From positions 186,001-250,000 of the forward strand of contig NC_019892.1 in the NCBI RefSeq assembly GCF_000242455.2: 64,000 nucleotides of DNA, read 5' to 3'. The notes below the pieces were generated by a model. The model was not told the origin of the DNA and did no database searches. It worked only from the letters and a program-made list of their open reading frames with translations. Source of the stretch: Singulisphaera acidiphila DSM 18658. GTDB taxonomy: Bacteria; Planctomycetota; Planctomycetia; Isosphaerales; Isosphaeraceae. The number at the start of each line of letters is the position of its first letter. Position 1 is the stretch's first letter. Of the stretch, positions 8,975-18,533 are shown piece by piece. The position numbers and the translations under genes were made by a program.

Positions 8975-9041
8975 TGCTTGGGATTTTGCACGACTCTCTC
9001 GACCGAACCCCGGTGCGAATCCAGACGACCAGCGACGAGGA

Positions 9042-10244
9042 TTACCTGGTGCGGAGCCGACGGAGAAAGCCTGCCCGCCAGGCCATGATTGGCCGCTCGA
9101 CGACGATCCCCAGGACGAGTCCGACGAGAATTCCCGAGATCGACGCAATCGCCCAGGTGAGCCGCCAGTCGATCAGGAGACCGAGCCGCGGAAGGAGCGC
9201 GCCTACCAGAAGAATGATCGGCCCATGGAACAGATACATGGGGTAGCTCGAAAGTCCGAACTCCTCGGTACGCTTCGCGAGCCATGGCGACTCTTGTGTC
9301 GACTGCTCAGGCTCTTCAGCCTTGAGGAAGTGGATCAGCATCAACGTGAAGGAAAATCCGCTCAGAAGATAGGCGAGTTGAGGGATCCGCTCATAAAAGC
9401 GCAAGGTAATGGCGGCGACCAGGAACAAGGGCCAGACGCGGGTGAGAATTCGAAGCGACACCGACTGGACCATCGCCTCACGATGCGCTGCGACCCAGGC
9501 CCCGAAAAACCAGTTCAACCCAAGTCCGAACAGCAAGCCGATATTCAAGACCACCAATGATTTATGAAACCCGAAGTAGTAAGCCTGACACGCCAAGGTG
9601 ATGACAAGACTCAGGAGAATTCCCAGCCGCAACGGGCGTGAGGATTGCCGCTTTGCATAATATGCGAGAAATCCATAGACGATATAATAAAAAATTTCAT
9701 TCGTGATGCTCCAAGAGGGAGCAAAGGATCCGAATGTTTGCGAGACTCCCTGAATGGCAAAGACCTGGGCCAAGACGACGAGAGGACTTCGTCCGTTGGG
9801 CCAAATTGAGGGGCGAGCCGAACCGATGGACCCTTCCACGATGATGGTGAACAGGAGGGCGAGATAATACAAAGGGAAGATGCGCGTGAACCGTGCGATG
9901 AAGTACTGCCGAACCGGGAATTCCCCCGCCTTCATCAGTCGCTCGATAGAGAGATGAATGCAGTAACCGCTGATGACAAAGAATCCCATGACCCAGCAGA
10001 TCCCCGATCCGACAGTGCAACCGATGAATTGCCTCAGGAGGGGAGAGAGCGCAAGCAGAGCTGTGGGATGAAGCGCCCACGTCAATTCCCAGGAGTGCGC
10101 GATCACCACCAGGACGGCAAAGAGCCCCCGGCAAACGTCGATTTTCTCGTTCACGTTGAGGCGAGGAAAGGATCGCGATTGGCTGATTGCCGCGACCGGC
10201 GCCGGGAGGTAGTCGGACCTTGGATCTGTAATCATTTTCGTCAT
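9042..10244 (-). CDS. Acyltransferase-3 family membrane protein (OafA/YrhL-like)
   Basis: 400 residues from ATG 10244 (MTKMITDPRSD), weak AGGGA upstream; the longer frame to 10376 adds an unstructured, Arg/Pro-rich stretch and is not favoured. About ten membrane segments. TM1 carries the family's R and His (KIDVCRGLFAVLVVIAHSWEL), followed by VMGFFVISGYCIH and RFTRIFPLYYLALLF, all typical of Acyltransferase-3. The C-terminal SYPMYLFHGPIILLVG and VERPIMAWR also fit. Such proteins transfer acyl groups to sugars of surface polysaccharide or lipid at the inner membrane. No polysaccharide genes are adjacent, so the substrate is unknown. Confidence 0.92.
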   Translation of the reverse strand: MTKMITDPRSDYLPAPVAAISQSRSFPRLNVNEKIDVCRGLFAVLVVIAHSWELTWALHPTALLALSPLLRQFIGCTVGSGICWVMGFFVISGYCIHLSIERLMKAGEFPVRQYFIARFTRIFPLYYLALLFTIIVEGSIGSARPSIWPNGRSPLVVLAQVFAIQGVSQTFGSFAPSWSITNEIFYYIVYGFLAYYAKRQSSRPLRLGILLSLVITLACQAYYFGFHKSLVVLNIGLLFGLGLNWFFGAWVAAHREAMVQSVSLRILTRVWPLFLVAAITLRFYERIPQLAYLLSGFSFTLMLIHFLKAEEPEQSTQESPWLAKRTEEFGLSSYPMYLFHGPIILLVGALLPRLGLLIDWRLTWAIASISGILVGLVLGIVVERPIMAWRAGFLRRLRTR

Positions 10245-10680
10245 CGTGAAACAGGTCCCTTTGAAACGATCAGACGTAATCGAAGGCCTGGATCTTGGCG
10301 GACGACCTTCCGACTGAATTCCTTGAGCCGATCGGAACGTTGGAACGAGAAAGGTGACGGCGCAGGGCGGACCCACGCAGTCCCATCTTGGTCATCCCAA
10401 CTCAGTGGGAGGCGCGATCGGCAAGGGGAGCCGTAACTCCGGTTTGGAGAAGCTGTTGCGGCTTGTGGGGCGAGCGGGGATGAAAGGGGGAAACTGGAAT
10501 CTCATGGAAATGAAGATGCCCATCCTTAGGTGCCTCGCTTTACCAGCCTCATGCCTTGGTACGGTTATCCTAGTTTTGCCGAAACGGAGGCGTCAAGTAG
10601 GCAGATGTGGGACTCCCTCGATTCCGTGATTTTTCGAGCGCCACCACCATTGGAGGTGTGCGAGCGGATGAGGTCCAAAT
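10245..10680. other. Gap upstream of the acyltransferase
   Basis: 436 bases with no gene or strong structure seen. It should contain the promoter of the minus-strand acyltransferase gene. A czcA-derived fragment begins at 10681. Confidence 0.4.
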
Positions 10681-10880
10681 CGACCTTCGCCCTTTTGGCC
10701 AAGGAGGTTCGCCGACCGTCGGATGTTGCCCAGGGGTAGGCCGAGCCGTGCGGCGGCCTCGGGGTGGAACTGGGGTCGAGTTGCGGGACGACGACCTGGG
10801 CTTCGACCTTCAGGGTGGTCACTCCCTTGACCCATTTGATGGCCTTGTGGACTTCCTTGGGCCTTGTCGCGGCGCACGGT
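10681..10880 (-). pseudogene. Decayed 200-bp fragment of a czcA/cusA-type RND pump gene
   Basis: This segment aligns base for base, with scattered substitutions and small indels, to 14734-14931 inside the intact RND pump gene on the same strand. Shared stretches include GGGACGACGACCTGGG, GCGGCGGCCTCGG and GGCCTTGTCGCGG. On the minus strand it encodes pieces of the parental peptide ([15 protein letters not shown] in one frame, then PEAAARLGL in another), so the frame is broken. No other part of the pump is present here. It is either a partial duplication of the neighbouring gene or the residue of a second pump. The flank 10881-11042 holds nothing I can name. Confidence 0.85.
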
Positions 10881-11042
10881 TGTCTAACGTCGTGTTCGGC
10901 GTTGGAAGCAGTAAGTGAACGGCATTAAGGGTGGAAGACCTTCAAAGATCCGAAGAACGGATACCTACCGGGACCGGATGCGGCTTGCGGGGTGTGTTGA
11001 CGCCGGACCGAGGGGAGCCCGGCCTGGCGTCTAGCAAAGGGG

Positions 11043-12074
11043 TTATTCTGCAATAAATGGGGACTTCGCCGCATTCGGCGGAATCCTTCTCACGTCGTCG
11101 GTTGCGAGCCGGATCGACTTGGCTCTGACGAGGAGTTTTTCCTGCGTCGGAGGCTGCTCGTAGCGATAACCGAGCTTGGAGATATCGAGGACGTCCTTGA
11201 CCGATCTCTTCCAAGGCTTGAGTTGATCGCCCAGGTTGTGGCCTGGCGGACCTTGCTCCTCAGGCGCGTAATGCGGAGCTGCGGCCGGATTGTCTTTGGC
11301 CTGCTCCGCCTGCCAGTCCGCCCAAACTTTGTCGATAAAGCAGTGGTGAAGGAAGAATACCGGGTCGTCAGGTGAGGTCATGGGCGTCATGTTGCCGCCG
11401 ACCCACAAGTGCACTCTGTTGTGCAATTGCGAGCTGGTCGTCTTCACCCGAGGGTCGCCCCGTTGCGTGATCCAACCTTCAATGCGGTTACGGAAACCGA
11501 TCGTGAACGGGCTGCGATTGTAGTTCGGGGTATCGTAATAGATCTCGGCCATTGCGAGAGCGAGGTCTTCGGCAGTAGGCAAATTAGGAACGATCTGAGC
11601 AAACTGCCGCTTCAGGCCGAGGCCGGGCAACTCGTCCGCCGGGTATGAAGGAACCGGCCACTTCCCATTCTTATAGGCGAACGGGCCACTTTGCACCCGC
11701 CATTCATCCTTCTCCAACCCGTCGCCACCCAAGAAATCATCGGACCAGATCGGTGCAGTCTTGGGATCCTTCAGTGCGGCGTCGATCGTCCAATCCCAAT
11801 AGGGAATAGTTATGGAGGAGTCGATCGTCCTCAATTCCTGCTCGAGCTGCATGAGGAACTCTCGATGCCATGGCAGGAATGCGGGGCCGAGATGAGCGCC
11901 GTTGCGATATCCGGGATCACGGGGTTCATCCGGTAGCACTGTCGGTATCATGACATGGTGGTGCCAGTGCACGTACTTGTCGTATTCGCCTCGCTTCTTG
12001 AGCTCTATGAGAGCGTTCACGAAAGTCGTTTTCTCGGCCGAGCTCAAGGATCCAACACTCTTGCGAATCAACAT
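11043..12074 (-). CDS. Tyrosinase / polyphenol oxidase-like dicopper enzyme
   Basis: 343 residues from ATG 12074, preceded by GGGGAGGA; the frame stays open to 12314, but the added residues precede this ribosome site. Type-3 copper site A: histidines in HWHHH (37-40), H61 and H70 (HLGPAFLPWHREFL, with the usual nine-residue spacing). Site B: H-N-R-V-H and the paired His in DDPVFFLHHCFIDKVWADWQ. Aromatic and tryptophan motifs (IPYWDWT) fit the family. It oxidises phenols or catechols with O2. No signal peptide is visible on the chosen start. It lies downstream of the carbonic anhydrase on the same strand, 208 bases away, near the metal-efflux and SodC genes. Confidence 0.92.
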   Translation of the reverse strand: MLIRKSVGSLSSAEKTTFVNALIELKKRGEYDKYVHWHHHVMIPTVLPDEPRDPGYRNGAHLGPAFLPWHREFLMQLEQELRTIDSSITIPYWDWTIDAALKDPKTAPIWSDDFLGGDGLEKDEWRVQSGPFAYKNGKWPVPSYPADELPGLGLKRQFAQIVPNLPTAEDLALAMAEIYYDTPNYNRSPFTIGFRNRIEGWITQRGDPRVKTTSSQLHNRVHLWVGGNMTPMTSPDDPVFFLHHCFIDKVWADWQAEQAKDNPAAAPHYAPEEQGPPGHNLGDQLKPWKRSVKDVLDISKLGYRYEQPPTQEKLLVRAKSIRLATDDVRRIPPNAAKSPFIAE

Positions 12075-12282
12075 GGTCGCTTTAATCCTCCCCTGGTTGA
12101 CCTCGCAGACAACGAGACTCGACCTCGCATCACACCACGCGAGATTCGTCGAATATCGTGTGGCTATTTCATGGCATGTATGTGTTGATCGCAAATGAAA
12201 ATGGAATTCAAGATGCGATTTTGCATGCGGTGCCACGAACATCGCCAGGTGGACTGCGCCTCGTCTTGATCGAACTGCTGAA

Positions 12283-13425
12283 TCAGTTGTTCCGACTCGC
12301 GTCTGCGAATTCATCGGCCTCTTGCTTCATCGCATCAAGAAGGCTCCCCTCGATAAATTCTTTCGCATGAGTGCCGAGTTCCGTAGCGGGGGCTGAACCG
12401 TGCCTTTTCAGCGACTCGAAGACGTCGGGGATCGGGTGTCTCCCCTCCTCTTCGCGTTTCAACGCCTTCATGAACTTGGATTCCGGCTTACCCGGGAGAT
12501 TCGTACTGCAGATCAGGCAGTTCTCTACGTGATACGAGCCGTAGAAGACATCGAAGCCTTCGCCCAAACCAACCGCGTTTGCCATCCGCTTGATGTCGAG
12601 ATAGTTGAGCATGGTGTTGAAGTGGCATACCCGGTTCATCAAGCGATCCGGATCCTTGATGTCTGGGTTGAGCATCATCACAATCCTCACGATTGTCTTG
12701 AGGCGATCCACGATGGCGTCGAGCGAGGGATGGGCGCTTTCCTTGATCGGACCCTCCTTCTGGGAGAGCACCGGCTGATTCTTTTCGGCAACGACGGCGT
12801 TGTACGCTGCCTTGATCGCCCCACACTGCGTGTGGCCCAGCACGAGCACTACGCTGAGCGGTTTCACCTCCTCGGGTTTTCCCGAACCGTCCGTGCCCTT
12901 CTTTTCGTGCTTGGGGCGCGTCGCGTAGTTGTTGAGCACGAACTCAAGGCTTCCGCGCGCCTCTCCACGCTCCAGGAGGAAGTTCCCTGCTGTGCGGACC
13001 GCGAACATGTCATTCGCCGCCTGACCGGTGATCAACTCGGGCGGGACACGCGCATCGATACAACTCAGCACCGCGGCGTAAGGCGTCTGGTGGCTGATAT
13101 GGCTGTTCTTGGTGCCAATCTCGTCCTTGTTGAGGAAGATACGAAACGTCTCCTCGAGGCTTGCGGAAACCGAATTGCTCGCGTACTTATCAGCTATCTC
13201 CTTGCAGTGACGGATAAACGATGCGTAGTGGTTGTTTCCTTGAACGATGAGTTTGCCGACCTTCTCAGGGCACATCGGCTTATGTGGGGCCGTCTGGCTT
13301 GGATCCGGGCGCCTCGAGTCATTCGGGTCTTCGGCGAATCGGTTGGGCGACTGCCGCGCCGCGTCGAAGGTCATGGAGAGATGGACAAGGGGAGCCTCTT
13401 CTTGCGGACAGTTTTCCTTAGCCAT
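12283..13425 (-). CDS. Beta-type carbonic anhydrase, extended
   Basis: 380 residues, well above the usual 200-250. The catalytic core runs from about residue 115: Zn ligands Cys122, His198 and Cys201 (SCIDAR and GHTQCGA), with the Asp124-Arg126 dyad. Both zinc motifs are intact, so it should hydrate CO2. The N-terminal 50 residues are low complexity, and inserts (PKHEKKGTDGSGKPEEVKP and a long segment after the second motif) enlarge the core. GGAGAGGG precedes ATG 13425. No signal peptide is evident, so cytoplasmic. Upstream in the same direction as the tyrosinase. Confidence 0.9.
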   Translation of the reverse strand: MAKENCPQEEAPLVHLSMTFDAARQSPNRFAEDPNDSRRPDPSQTAPHKPMCPEKVGKLIVQGNNHYASFIRHCKEIADKYASNSVSASLEETFRIFLNKDEIGTKNSHISHQTPYAAVLSCIDARVPPELITGQAANDMFAVRTAGNFLLERGEARGSLEFVLNNYATRPKHEKKGTDGSGKPEEVKPLSVVLVLGHTQCGAIKAAYNAVVAEKNQPVLSQKEGPIKESAHPSLDAIVDRLKTIVRIVMMLNPDIKDPDRLMNRVCHFNTMLNYLDIKRMANAVGLGEGFDVFYGSYHVENCLICSTNLPGKPESKFMKALKREEEGRHPIPDVFESLKRHGSAPATELGTHAKEFIEGSLLDAMKQEADEFADASRNN

Positions 13426-13603
13426 GAACCCTCTCCTTCACGTTGGGTGATTATTTAGACAGCCCGAGATCGCGCACGGGCGAGCCGCTCAGTTTAATGG
13501 GGAAATTGGGAGGTTGCTAGGAATTTCGTCGGCCGGAGGGATTCGGTAGAAATGCTAATTTTGATTTAATTGGATTAGTTAAAAATCAGCAATAAATCAA
13601 ATG

Positions 13604-13790
13604 AATTTTCGGGGTGTGGGGGCCGTAAGAGGACCGTACGGAGATTGGTCTCGACTGCGTTCTCTGTTACGCTGAAACCTTTGCTGAGCGGCCCCAAGGC
13701 ATGTCCGGTCACCCCTACGAACAGGGCATCGATCTGGAACTCATCCCCAGAAAACTCTTGAGAGCCGCTCCGCTGGTCGCAGTCGAGGTT
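13604..13790 (-). pseudogene. Remnant of a universal stress protein C-terminus
   Basis: Minus-strand translation contains DCDQRSGSQEF, then IDALFVGVTGHALG and TVLLRPPHPE, which follow the order of UspA-family C-termini (dimer strand, A-D-x-x-x-V-G-x-x-G-H, then the closing V-x-V-V-R-P strand). The ATP-binding GSxS segment is altered and the N-terminal half is missing, so this is a fragment, not a working gene. The remainder of the 13426-13834 gap is AT-richer and shows no other gene. Confidence 0.5.
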
Positions 13791-13834
13791 CGCCTTGATC
13801 AATAAAATGATGAAATCTGTCTTTGTTGTTTTTG

Positions 13835-16800
13835 TCAAATGCGAACAGGTTCCGCGTTGGCCTCGACGGCTTGGCTACCGATCGTTCGCGATGTGCTGGG
13901 CTGACGCTGGTGGCCGAAGGCGAGGTAGAGGGCCGGCATCAGGAAGAGGTTGAGGACGGTGGAGGTGACCAGGCCGCCGAGGATGACGACGGCCATCGGG
14001 TGCTCGATCTCGTGCCCCGGCTTGTTGCCGGCCAGGGCCAGCGGGACGAGGGCGAGACCGGTGGCCAGGGCGGTCATCAAGATCGGGGCGAGCCGCTCTT
14101 CGGAGCCGCGGATGACCAGGCCGAGGCCGAACGGTTCGCCTTCTTCTTCCTCGAGGTGGCGGTAGTGGCTGACGAGCATGATCCCGTTGCGGGCGGCGAT
14201 GCCCAGGACGGTCACGAAGCCGACGAGTGAGCCGAGGGAGAGGACGCCCCCTCCCAGCACTGCGCCGAAGACGCCGCCGATCAGGGCGAACGGCAAGGTC
14301 AGGAAGACCAGGGCCGTGAGCCTGATCGTGCGGAAGTCGGCGTGGATGATCAGGAGGACCCCCATCAGGGAGAGGGCGGAGAGGGCGAGCAGGCGTTGGC
14401 GCGACTCTTCCCGGGCAGCGTATTCGCCGAGGAACTCGGGATGGTACTCCCGCTCGAAGGAGAGCTTTTTGACACGCTCCTCGATCTCGCGGGCGACGCT
14501 GCCGAGGTCGCGGCCTTCGACGTTGCAGGTGACGTCGATCCGTCGCGAGGCCCCCTCGCGCTTGATCTCGTTCGGAGCCGGCGCGATTGCGACCTCGGCC
14601 ACGTCGCCCAGGGGGACGTGGGTTCCCAACGGGGTCTCGATCGGCAGGTCGCGGAGTTCGGAGATGTCGTTGCGGACGCGATCGACGCCCCAGACGAAGA
14701 CGTCGAAGATCTTCTGGTCACGGTAGACTTCGCCGACCTTTGCCCCCTTGACCAGCGTGGTCGCCGACCGCCGGACGTCGCCCGGGGTCAAGCCGAGCCG
14801 CGCGGCGGCCTCGGGACGGAGCCGGACGTCGAGCTGCGGGACGACGACCTGGGGCTCGACCTTCAGGGCGGTGACCCCCTTGACCCCGTCGATGGCCTTG
14901 TAGACTTCCTGGGCCTTGTCGCGGAGTACGGCGATGTCAGGGCCGAAGATCCGGACGACGACCGTGGCGCCGACGCCGGTGAGGACTTCTTTGATGCGCT
15001 CTTTGAGATAGGTGAGGACGTCGCGGGTGAGCCCCGGGTAGCCGTCGACCACGGTCTGGACGCTGGCCATCGCCTTGGCGTGGTTGAACTTGGGGTCGAC
15101 GCTGATCCAGAGCTCGGTGAAGTTCGGGCCGACGACCTCGTCGGCGACCTCGGCGCGGCCGATGTGCGAGCCGAAGTTGCGTACGCCGGGGACCGTGCGG
15201 AGTTCCTTACTCGCCCTCACGGTGATCCGCCGCATCGCCTCCAGCGAAGTCCCCGGCTTCTCGACCCAGTGCATCAGGAAGTCGTTCTCCTGAAAGTCGG
15301 GCAGGAACTCTTCGCCGAGGCCCGCGACGGCCACCAGGGATCCGCCAAAGGCGGCGACGAGGACGATGACCGCCCAGGCCGGCCGCCTTGCGATCGTGGG
15401 GAGGATCGACCGGTAGACCCACTTGAGGGCACGGACCAAGGGAGACTCGCGCTTCCGCTCGGACGCCCCGGTCAGGAGCATGAGCGAGAGGGCGGGCGTC
15501 ACCGTCAAGGCGACGAAGAGCGAGGCCACGATCGCGAGGACGTAGGCGAGGGCGAGAGGGCGGAAGAACGAGCCGGAGAGCCCGTCGAGGAAGAAGACGG
15601 GGACGAAGACGAGGATCACGATCAGGCTGGCGAAGACGACGGCGCTGCGGACTTCGAGCGAGGCGTCGAGGACGACCTGATAGGCGGACAAGGGGGAGCC
15701 CGCCAGGCGGTTGAGCCGGAGCCGACGGACGATGTTCTCGACGTCGATGATCGCGTCGTCGACCACCTCGCCCATGGCGATCACCAGGCCAGCCAGGACC
15801 ATCGTATTGATGGTTGCGCCCATCCAAACGAGAACAATTGTCGCGGCCATCAGCGAAAGCGGGATTGCCGTCAGGCTGATCAGGGCCGTCCGCCAGTCGA
15901 ACAGGAAGGTCACGAGGATCAGGACAACGAGCACGCAGCCGACGGCCATCGCTTCCTTGAGGTTGTCGAGCGACTGCTCGATGAAGGTCGCAGGGCGGAA
16001 GATGGTGGGGTCGATGTCGACCCCTTTCAGGGCCGGCCGGAGGGCGTCGAGGGCCTTCTCAACTTCGTGGGTGACTTCGAGCGTGTTGCCCGTCGGCTGT
16101 TTCTCGACGATGAGGAGGAGGCCGGGACCGTCGTTGATGACCGCGTCGCCGATCGGCGGAGGATAGCCGATGGCGACGTCGGCAACGTCGCCGAGCTTGA
16201 GGGAAACACCGTTGCGGAAGGCGACCGTCGTGCGGGCGAGGTCGCCCGGCTCTTCGATTGGCGAGCGATGGCGGACGGCGATCCGCTGGTTGGGCATGTC
16301 GACGAATCCCCCCGCGCCGACGGCCGAGGCGTCGGTCACGGCCTTGACGACCGTGTCCAGCGTCACCGCGTTGGCGCGGAGCCGGTCGGGGTCGACCAGG
16401 ACCTGGTATTGCAGGTCGCGCTGACCCCAGATGGCGACGTTGGCGACCCCCGGGATCGACATCAGGCGAGGGCGAATCGTCCACTTGGCCAGGATCGTCA
16501 TGTCCATCTGGGAGAGCGTCTTGGACGAGAGGCCGACCTTGAGCAGCCGGCTTGTTGAAGAGAGCGGCGGCAGGATGACCGGCGGTCGCGCCGCGGCGGG
16601 GAGCCTGGGGGCCTCGACCGAGAGCCGCTCCTGGACCACCTGACGCGCGGCCATCAGGTCGGTCCCCTCCTTGAGGATCAGGACCACCGACGACAGCCCG
16701 AGCACGGACTTCGACCGGATCGTCTTCAGGCCGATCGTGCCGTTGAGCGCGTTCTCCAAGGGGACGCTGACCAGGCTTTCGACCTCTTCGGTCGAGAGCC

Positions 16801-16963
16801 CGGGGGCCTCGGTCTGGACCTCGACCAAGGGGGGAGCGAACTCGGGGAAGACGTCCAAAGGGGCCTTCCGCGCGGTGCGGACCCCCACGATCATCAGCAC
16901 GACCGACAGCGCCAGCACGAGCACGCGGAGCCGGAGCGATGTTGAGACAAGCCAGTTCATCAT
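13835..16963 (-). CDS. Heavy-metal efflux RND transporter, CzcA/CusA family
   Basis: 1042 residues, full length for an HME-RND inner-membrane pump. N-terminal TM ([18 protein letters not shown]) leads to the porter domain ([22 protein letters not shown], then [16 protein letters not shown]). The TM4 signature reads [15 protein letters not shown], with the conserved acidic residues that carry protons in this family. The second porter repeat and TM7-12 follow, ending near residue 1040. It exports metal cations from periplasm or cytoplasm to the outside with the adaptor and outer-membrane factor encoded just upstream. Zn/Co/Ni versus Cu/Ag cannot be settled by eye. The SodC and tyrosinase neighbours hint at copper, which is inference. 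It is probably cotranscribed with the adaptor gene 65 bases upstream. Confidence 0.95.
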   Translation of the reverse strand: MMNWLVSTSLRLRVLVLALSVVLMIVGVRTARKAPLDVFPEFAPPLVEVQTEAPGLSTEEVESLVSVPLENALNGTIGLKTIRSKSVLGLSSVVLILKEGTDLMAARQVVQERLSVEAPRLPAAARPPVILPPLSSTSRLLKVGLSSKTLSQMDMTILAKWTIRPRLMSIPGVANVAIWGQRDLQYQVLVDPDRLRANAVTLDTVVKAVTDASAVGAGGFVDMPNQRIAVRHRSPIEEPGDLARTTVAFRNGVSLKLGDVADVAIGYPPPIGDAVINDGPGLLLIVEKQPTGNTLEVTHEVEKALDALRPALKGVDIDPTIFRPATFIEQSLDNLKEAMAVGCVLVVLILVTFLFDWRTALISLTAIPLSLMAATIVLVWMGATINTMVLAGLVIAMGEVVDDAIIDVENIVRRLRLNRLAGSPLSAYQVVLDASLEVRSAVVFASLIVILVFVPVFFLDGLSGSFFRPLALAYVLAIVASLFVALTVTPALSLMLLTGASERKRESPLVRALKWVYRSILPTIARRPAWAVIVLVAAFGGSLVAVAGLGEEFLPDFQENDFLMHWVEKPGTSLEAMRRITVRASKELRTVPGVRNFGSHIGRAEVADEVVGPNFTELWISVDPKFNHAKAMASVQTVVDGYPGLTRDVLTYLKERIKEVLTGVGATVVVRIFGPDIAVLRDKAQEVYKAIDGVKGVTALKVEPQVVVPQLDVRLRPEAAARLGLTPGDVRRSATTLVKGAKVGEVYRDQKIFDVFVWGVDRVRNDISELRDLPIETPLGTHVPLGDVAEVAIAPAPNEIKREGASRRIDVTCNVEGRDLGSVAREIEERVKKLSFEREYHPEFLGEYAAREESRQRLLALSALSLMGVLLIIHADFRTIRLTALVFLTLPFALIGGVFGAVLGGGVLSLGSLVGFVTVLGIAARNGIMLVSHYRHLEEEEGEPFGLGLVIRGSEERLAPILMTALATGLALVPLALAGNKPGHEIEHPMAVVILGGLVTSTVLNLFLMPALYLAFGHQRQPSTSRTIGSQAVEANAEPVRI

Positions 16964-17028
16964 GAGATCATTGACTCAGGCATTCACTGGAAGTGGATCG
17001 AGAACCCGTCCGGTGTTCCGGCGACGAC

Positions 17029-18279
17029 TTATTTACCCACGCCAAACTCAGTGCCGAAGAGCTCCGCCGCGCCGTCGGTCACGACCTGGGCCCCTGGCTT
17101 AGGGCCGCTGGTCAGGGCGGCCAGAGAGTTGACGACGCGGTCGACGGAGACGCGGCGGCGGGCGTACGAGTGAGGGCCGTTGTTTTCGTAGACCCAGGTA
17201 TTGCCGTGGATGTCGCGGAGCAGGGCCGCGAGCGGGATCACCAAGCTCTCATCCTCGCCCTGGAGGGGAAGCGTGACGCCGACTCTCTGGCCGGGTCTCA
17301 GCGTGTTCTCCTTGTTCACGGCCTCGTAGAAGAGGTTGACCGTGGCCGCGAGGGGATCGCCCGAGGGAGGGGCCGTGACGGGAGTCGCGGGCCGGGTGGC
17401 CGCGCCCGGCGTGCCGGCGAGTCCGCCGACCTCCGCGGCCTTGTCGGTCGCGATCCGCTCGAGGTCGCCGACGTAGACGGGGACCTTGATCCAGACCGGG
17501 TCGAGGCTCGCGATGTCGAATAGGATCGCGCCGGCCGCCACCTTCTGGCCGGGCCTGGCGTGCAGGTTCTGGAGTGTGCCGTGGGCTGGTGCGTTGATCT
17601 TCTGGGTGTGCATGGTGCCGGTCTCGGCGTCGGACGCCACCTTGGCCAGGATTGCCCGGCGGTCCTCGGCGGCCTTGAGTGTGGCCTGAGCGAGGTCGAA
17701 CTGGGCCTTGGCGTCGACCAGGGCCGCAGTGCCCCCGAGCTTGTCGCGTACTAGGTTTTCCGCCCGGTTGAGGTTCACCTTGGCGATGTTGAGTGACTCT
17801 TTCCCCTGCTTGATCTGCCCCTCCGCCTCGATCAGCATCGGGGCCATCGTGGCGCGGGCCTCGGGTGAGAGGATCGGCACGAGGACGAAGATCGGCTGCC
17901 CCTCCGTGACCGGGCTTCCCGGCGTGGGAAAACCGGAACCAGGGGGGACGCTGAGGGTCCCGGTGAATGGGGAGGAGACGCTGACAAGTCGGCCTGGAGG
18001 AATGACGACCTCGCCGCCGTAGACGGTGGTGCGCGGCATCGGCTTCCGCTCGATGGCGGCCAGGCGGATTCCCAGCCGTTCCTCAGCCTCGGGTGTTAGC
18101 ACGATGGTCGTCAGCTCAGCCTCGGTCGGGGGCTTGAACGACACCGGGGGGGGCGGCTTGGTTGTCGAGGCCGTTGGGCTGCTTGCCGCGGGCTGGCAGC
18201 CGGGGACGGTCACGATCGCCGCCACCGCCATGACCCAGGCCGGCAGCGGGATCCGCGGCATCCACCATCGTTGGTACAT
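17029..18279 (-). CDS. RND efflux periplasmic adaptor (HlyD/CusB-like lipoprotein)
   Basis: 416 residues from ATG 18279, which has AGGAA at good spacing. A signal with a lipobox-like end (AIVTVPGC) suggests a lipid anchor in the periplasm. Adaptor features in order: TPEAEERLGIRLAAIERKP, barrel start VVIPPGRLVSVSSPFTG, coiled-coil hairpin (IEAEGQIKQGKESLNIAKVNLNR), second lipoyl half NAPAHGTLQNLHARPGQKV, and the beta-barrel/membrane-proximal part with PLAALLRDIHGNTWVY. It links the RND pump to the outer-membrane factor. First gene of the minus-strand pair; divergent from the outer-membrane gene across a 254-base shared promoter region. Confidence 0.92.
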   Translation of the reverse strand: MYQRWWMPRIPLPAWVMAVAAIVTVPGCQPAASSPTASTTKPPPPVSFKPPTEAELTTIVLTPEAEERLGIRLAAIERKPMPRTTVYGGEVVIPPGRLVSVSSPFTGTLSVPPGSGFPTPGSPVTEGQPIFVLVPILSPEARATMAPMLIEAEGQIKQGKESLNIAKVNLNRAENLVRDKLGGTAALVDAKAQFDLAQATLKAAEDRRAILAKVASDAETGTMHTQKINAPAHGTLQNLHARPGQKVAAGAILFDIASLDPVWIKVPVYVGDLERIATDKAAEVGGLAGTPGAATRPATPVTAPPSGDPLAATVNLFYEAVNKENTLRPGQRVGVTLPLQGEDESLVIPLAALLRDIHGNTWVYENNGPHSYARRRVSVDRVVNSLAALTSGPKPGAQVVTDGAAELFGTEFGVGK

Positions 18280-18533
18280 GGAATATTTCCTGGTCGGCGC
18301 AATCGAAAAGCCAAGTTCGTGGCCCTGCGATCTCGATAAGATACTCAATCGACCGTGTCATTCGCGTGCGAACTTCCCTAAATTTTTCTTCATGACCACG
18401 CATGGGGGCGGTCGGCAGCCGATTCTCTAGTCTGTCCGAATGAAGATTGAGCGGTCGTCGAGGAAGGCGACTGGAAGCGAACGGTGATCTCGGGATTTCA
18501 CTCCCCTGGGTCTGCCCGCAGGATGCGAGACCG
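18280..18533. promoter_or_regulatory. Divergent promoter region of the efflux genes
   Basis: This 254-base region separates the start of the adaptor gene (minus) from the outer-membrane factor gene (plus), so promoters for both must lie here. I see no clear operator palindrome and no adjacent metal regulator gene. Confidence 0.4.

Noticed and set aside
14342..16558. 738-codon plus-strand frame opposite the RND pump gene
   Set aside because: Asp/Gly/Arg-rich antisense shadow; the minus-strand pump has full family motifs.
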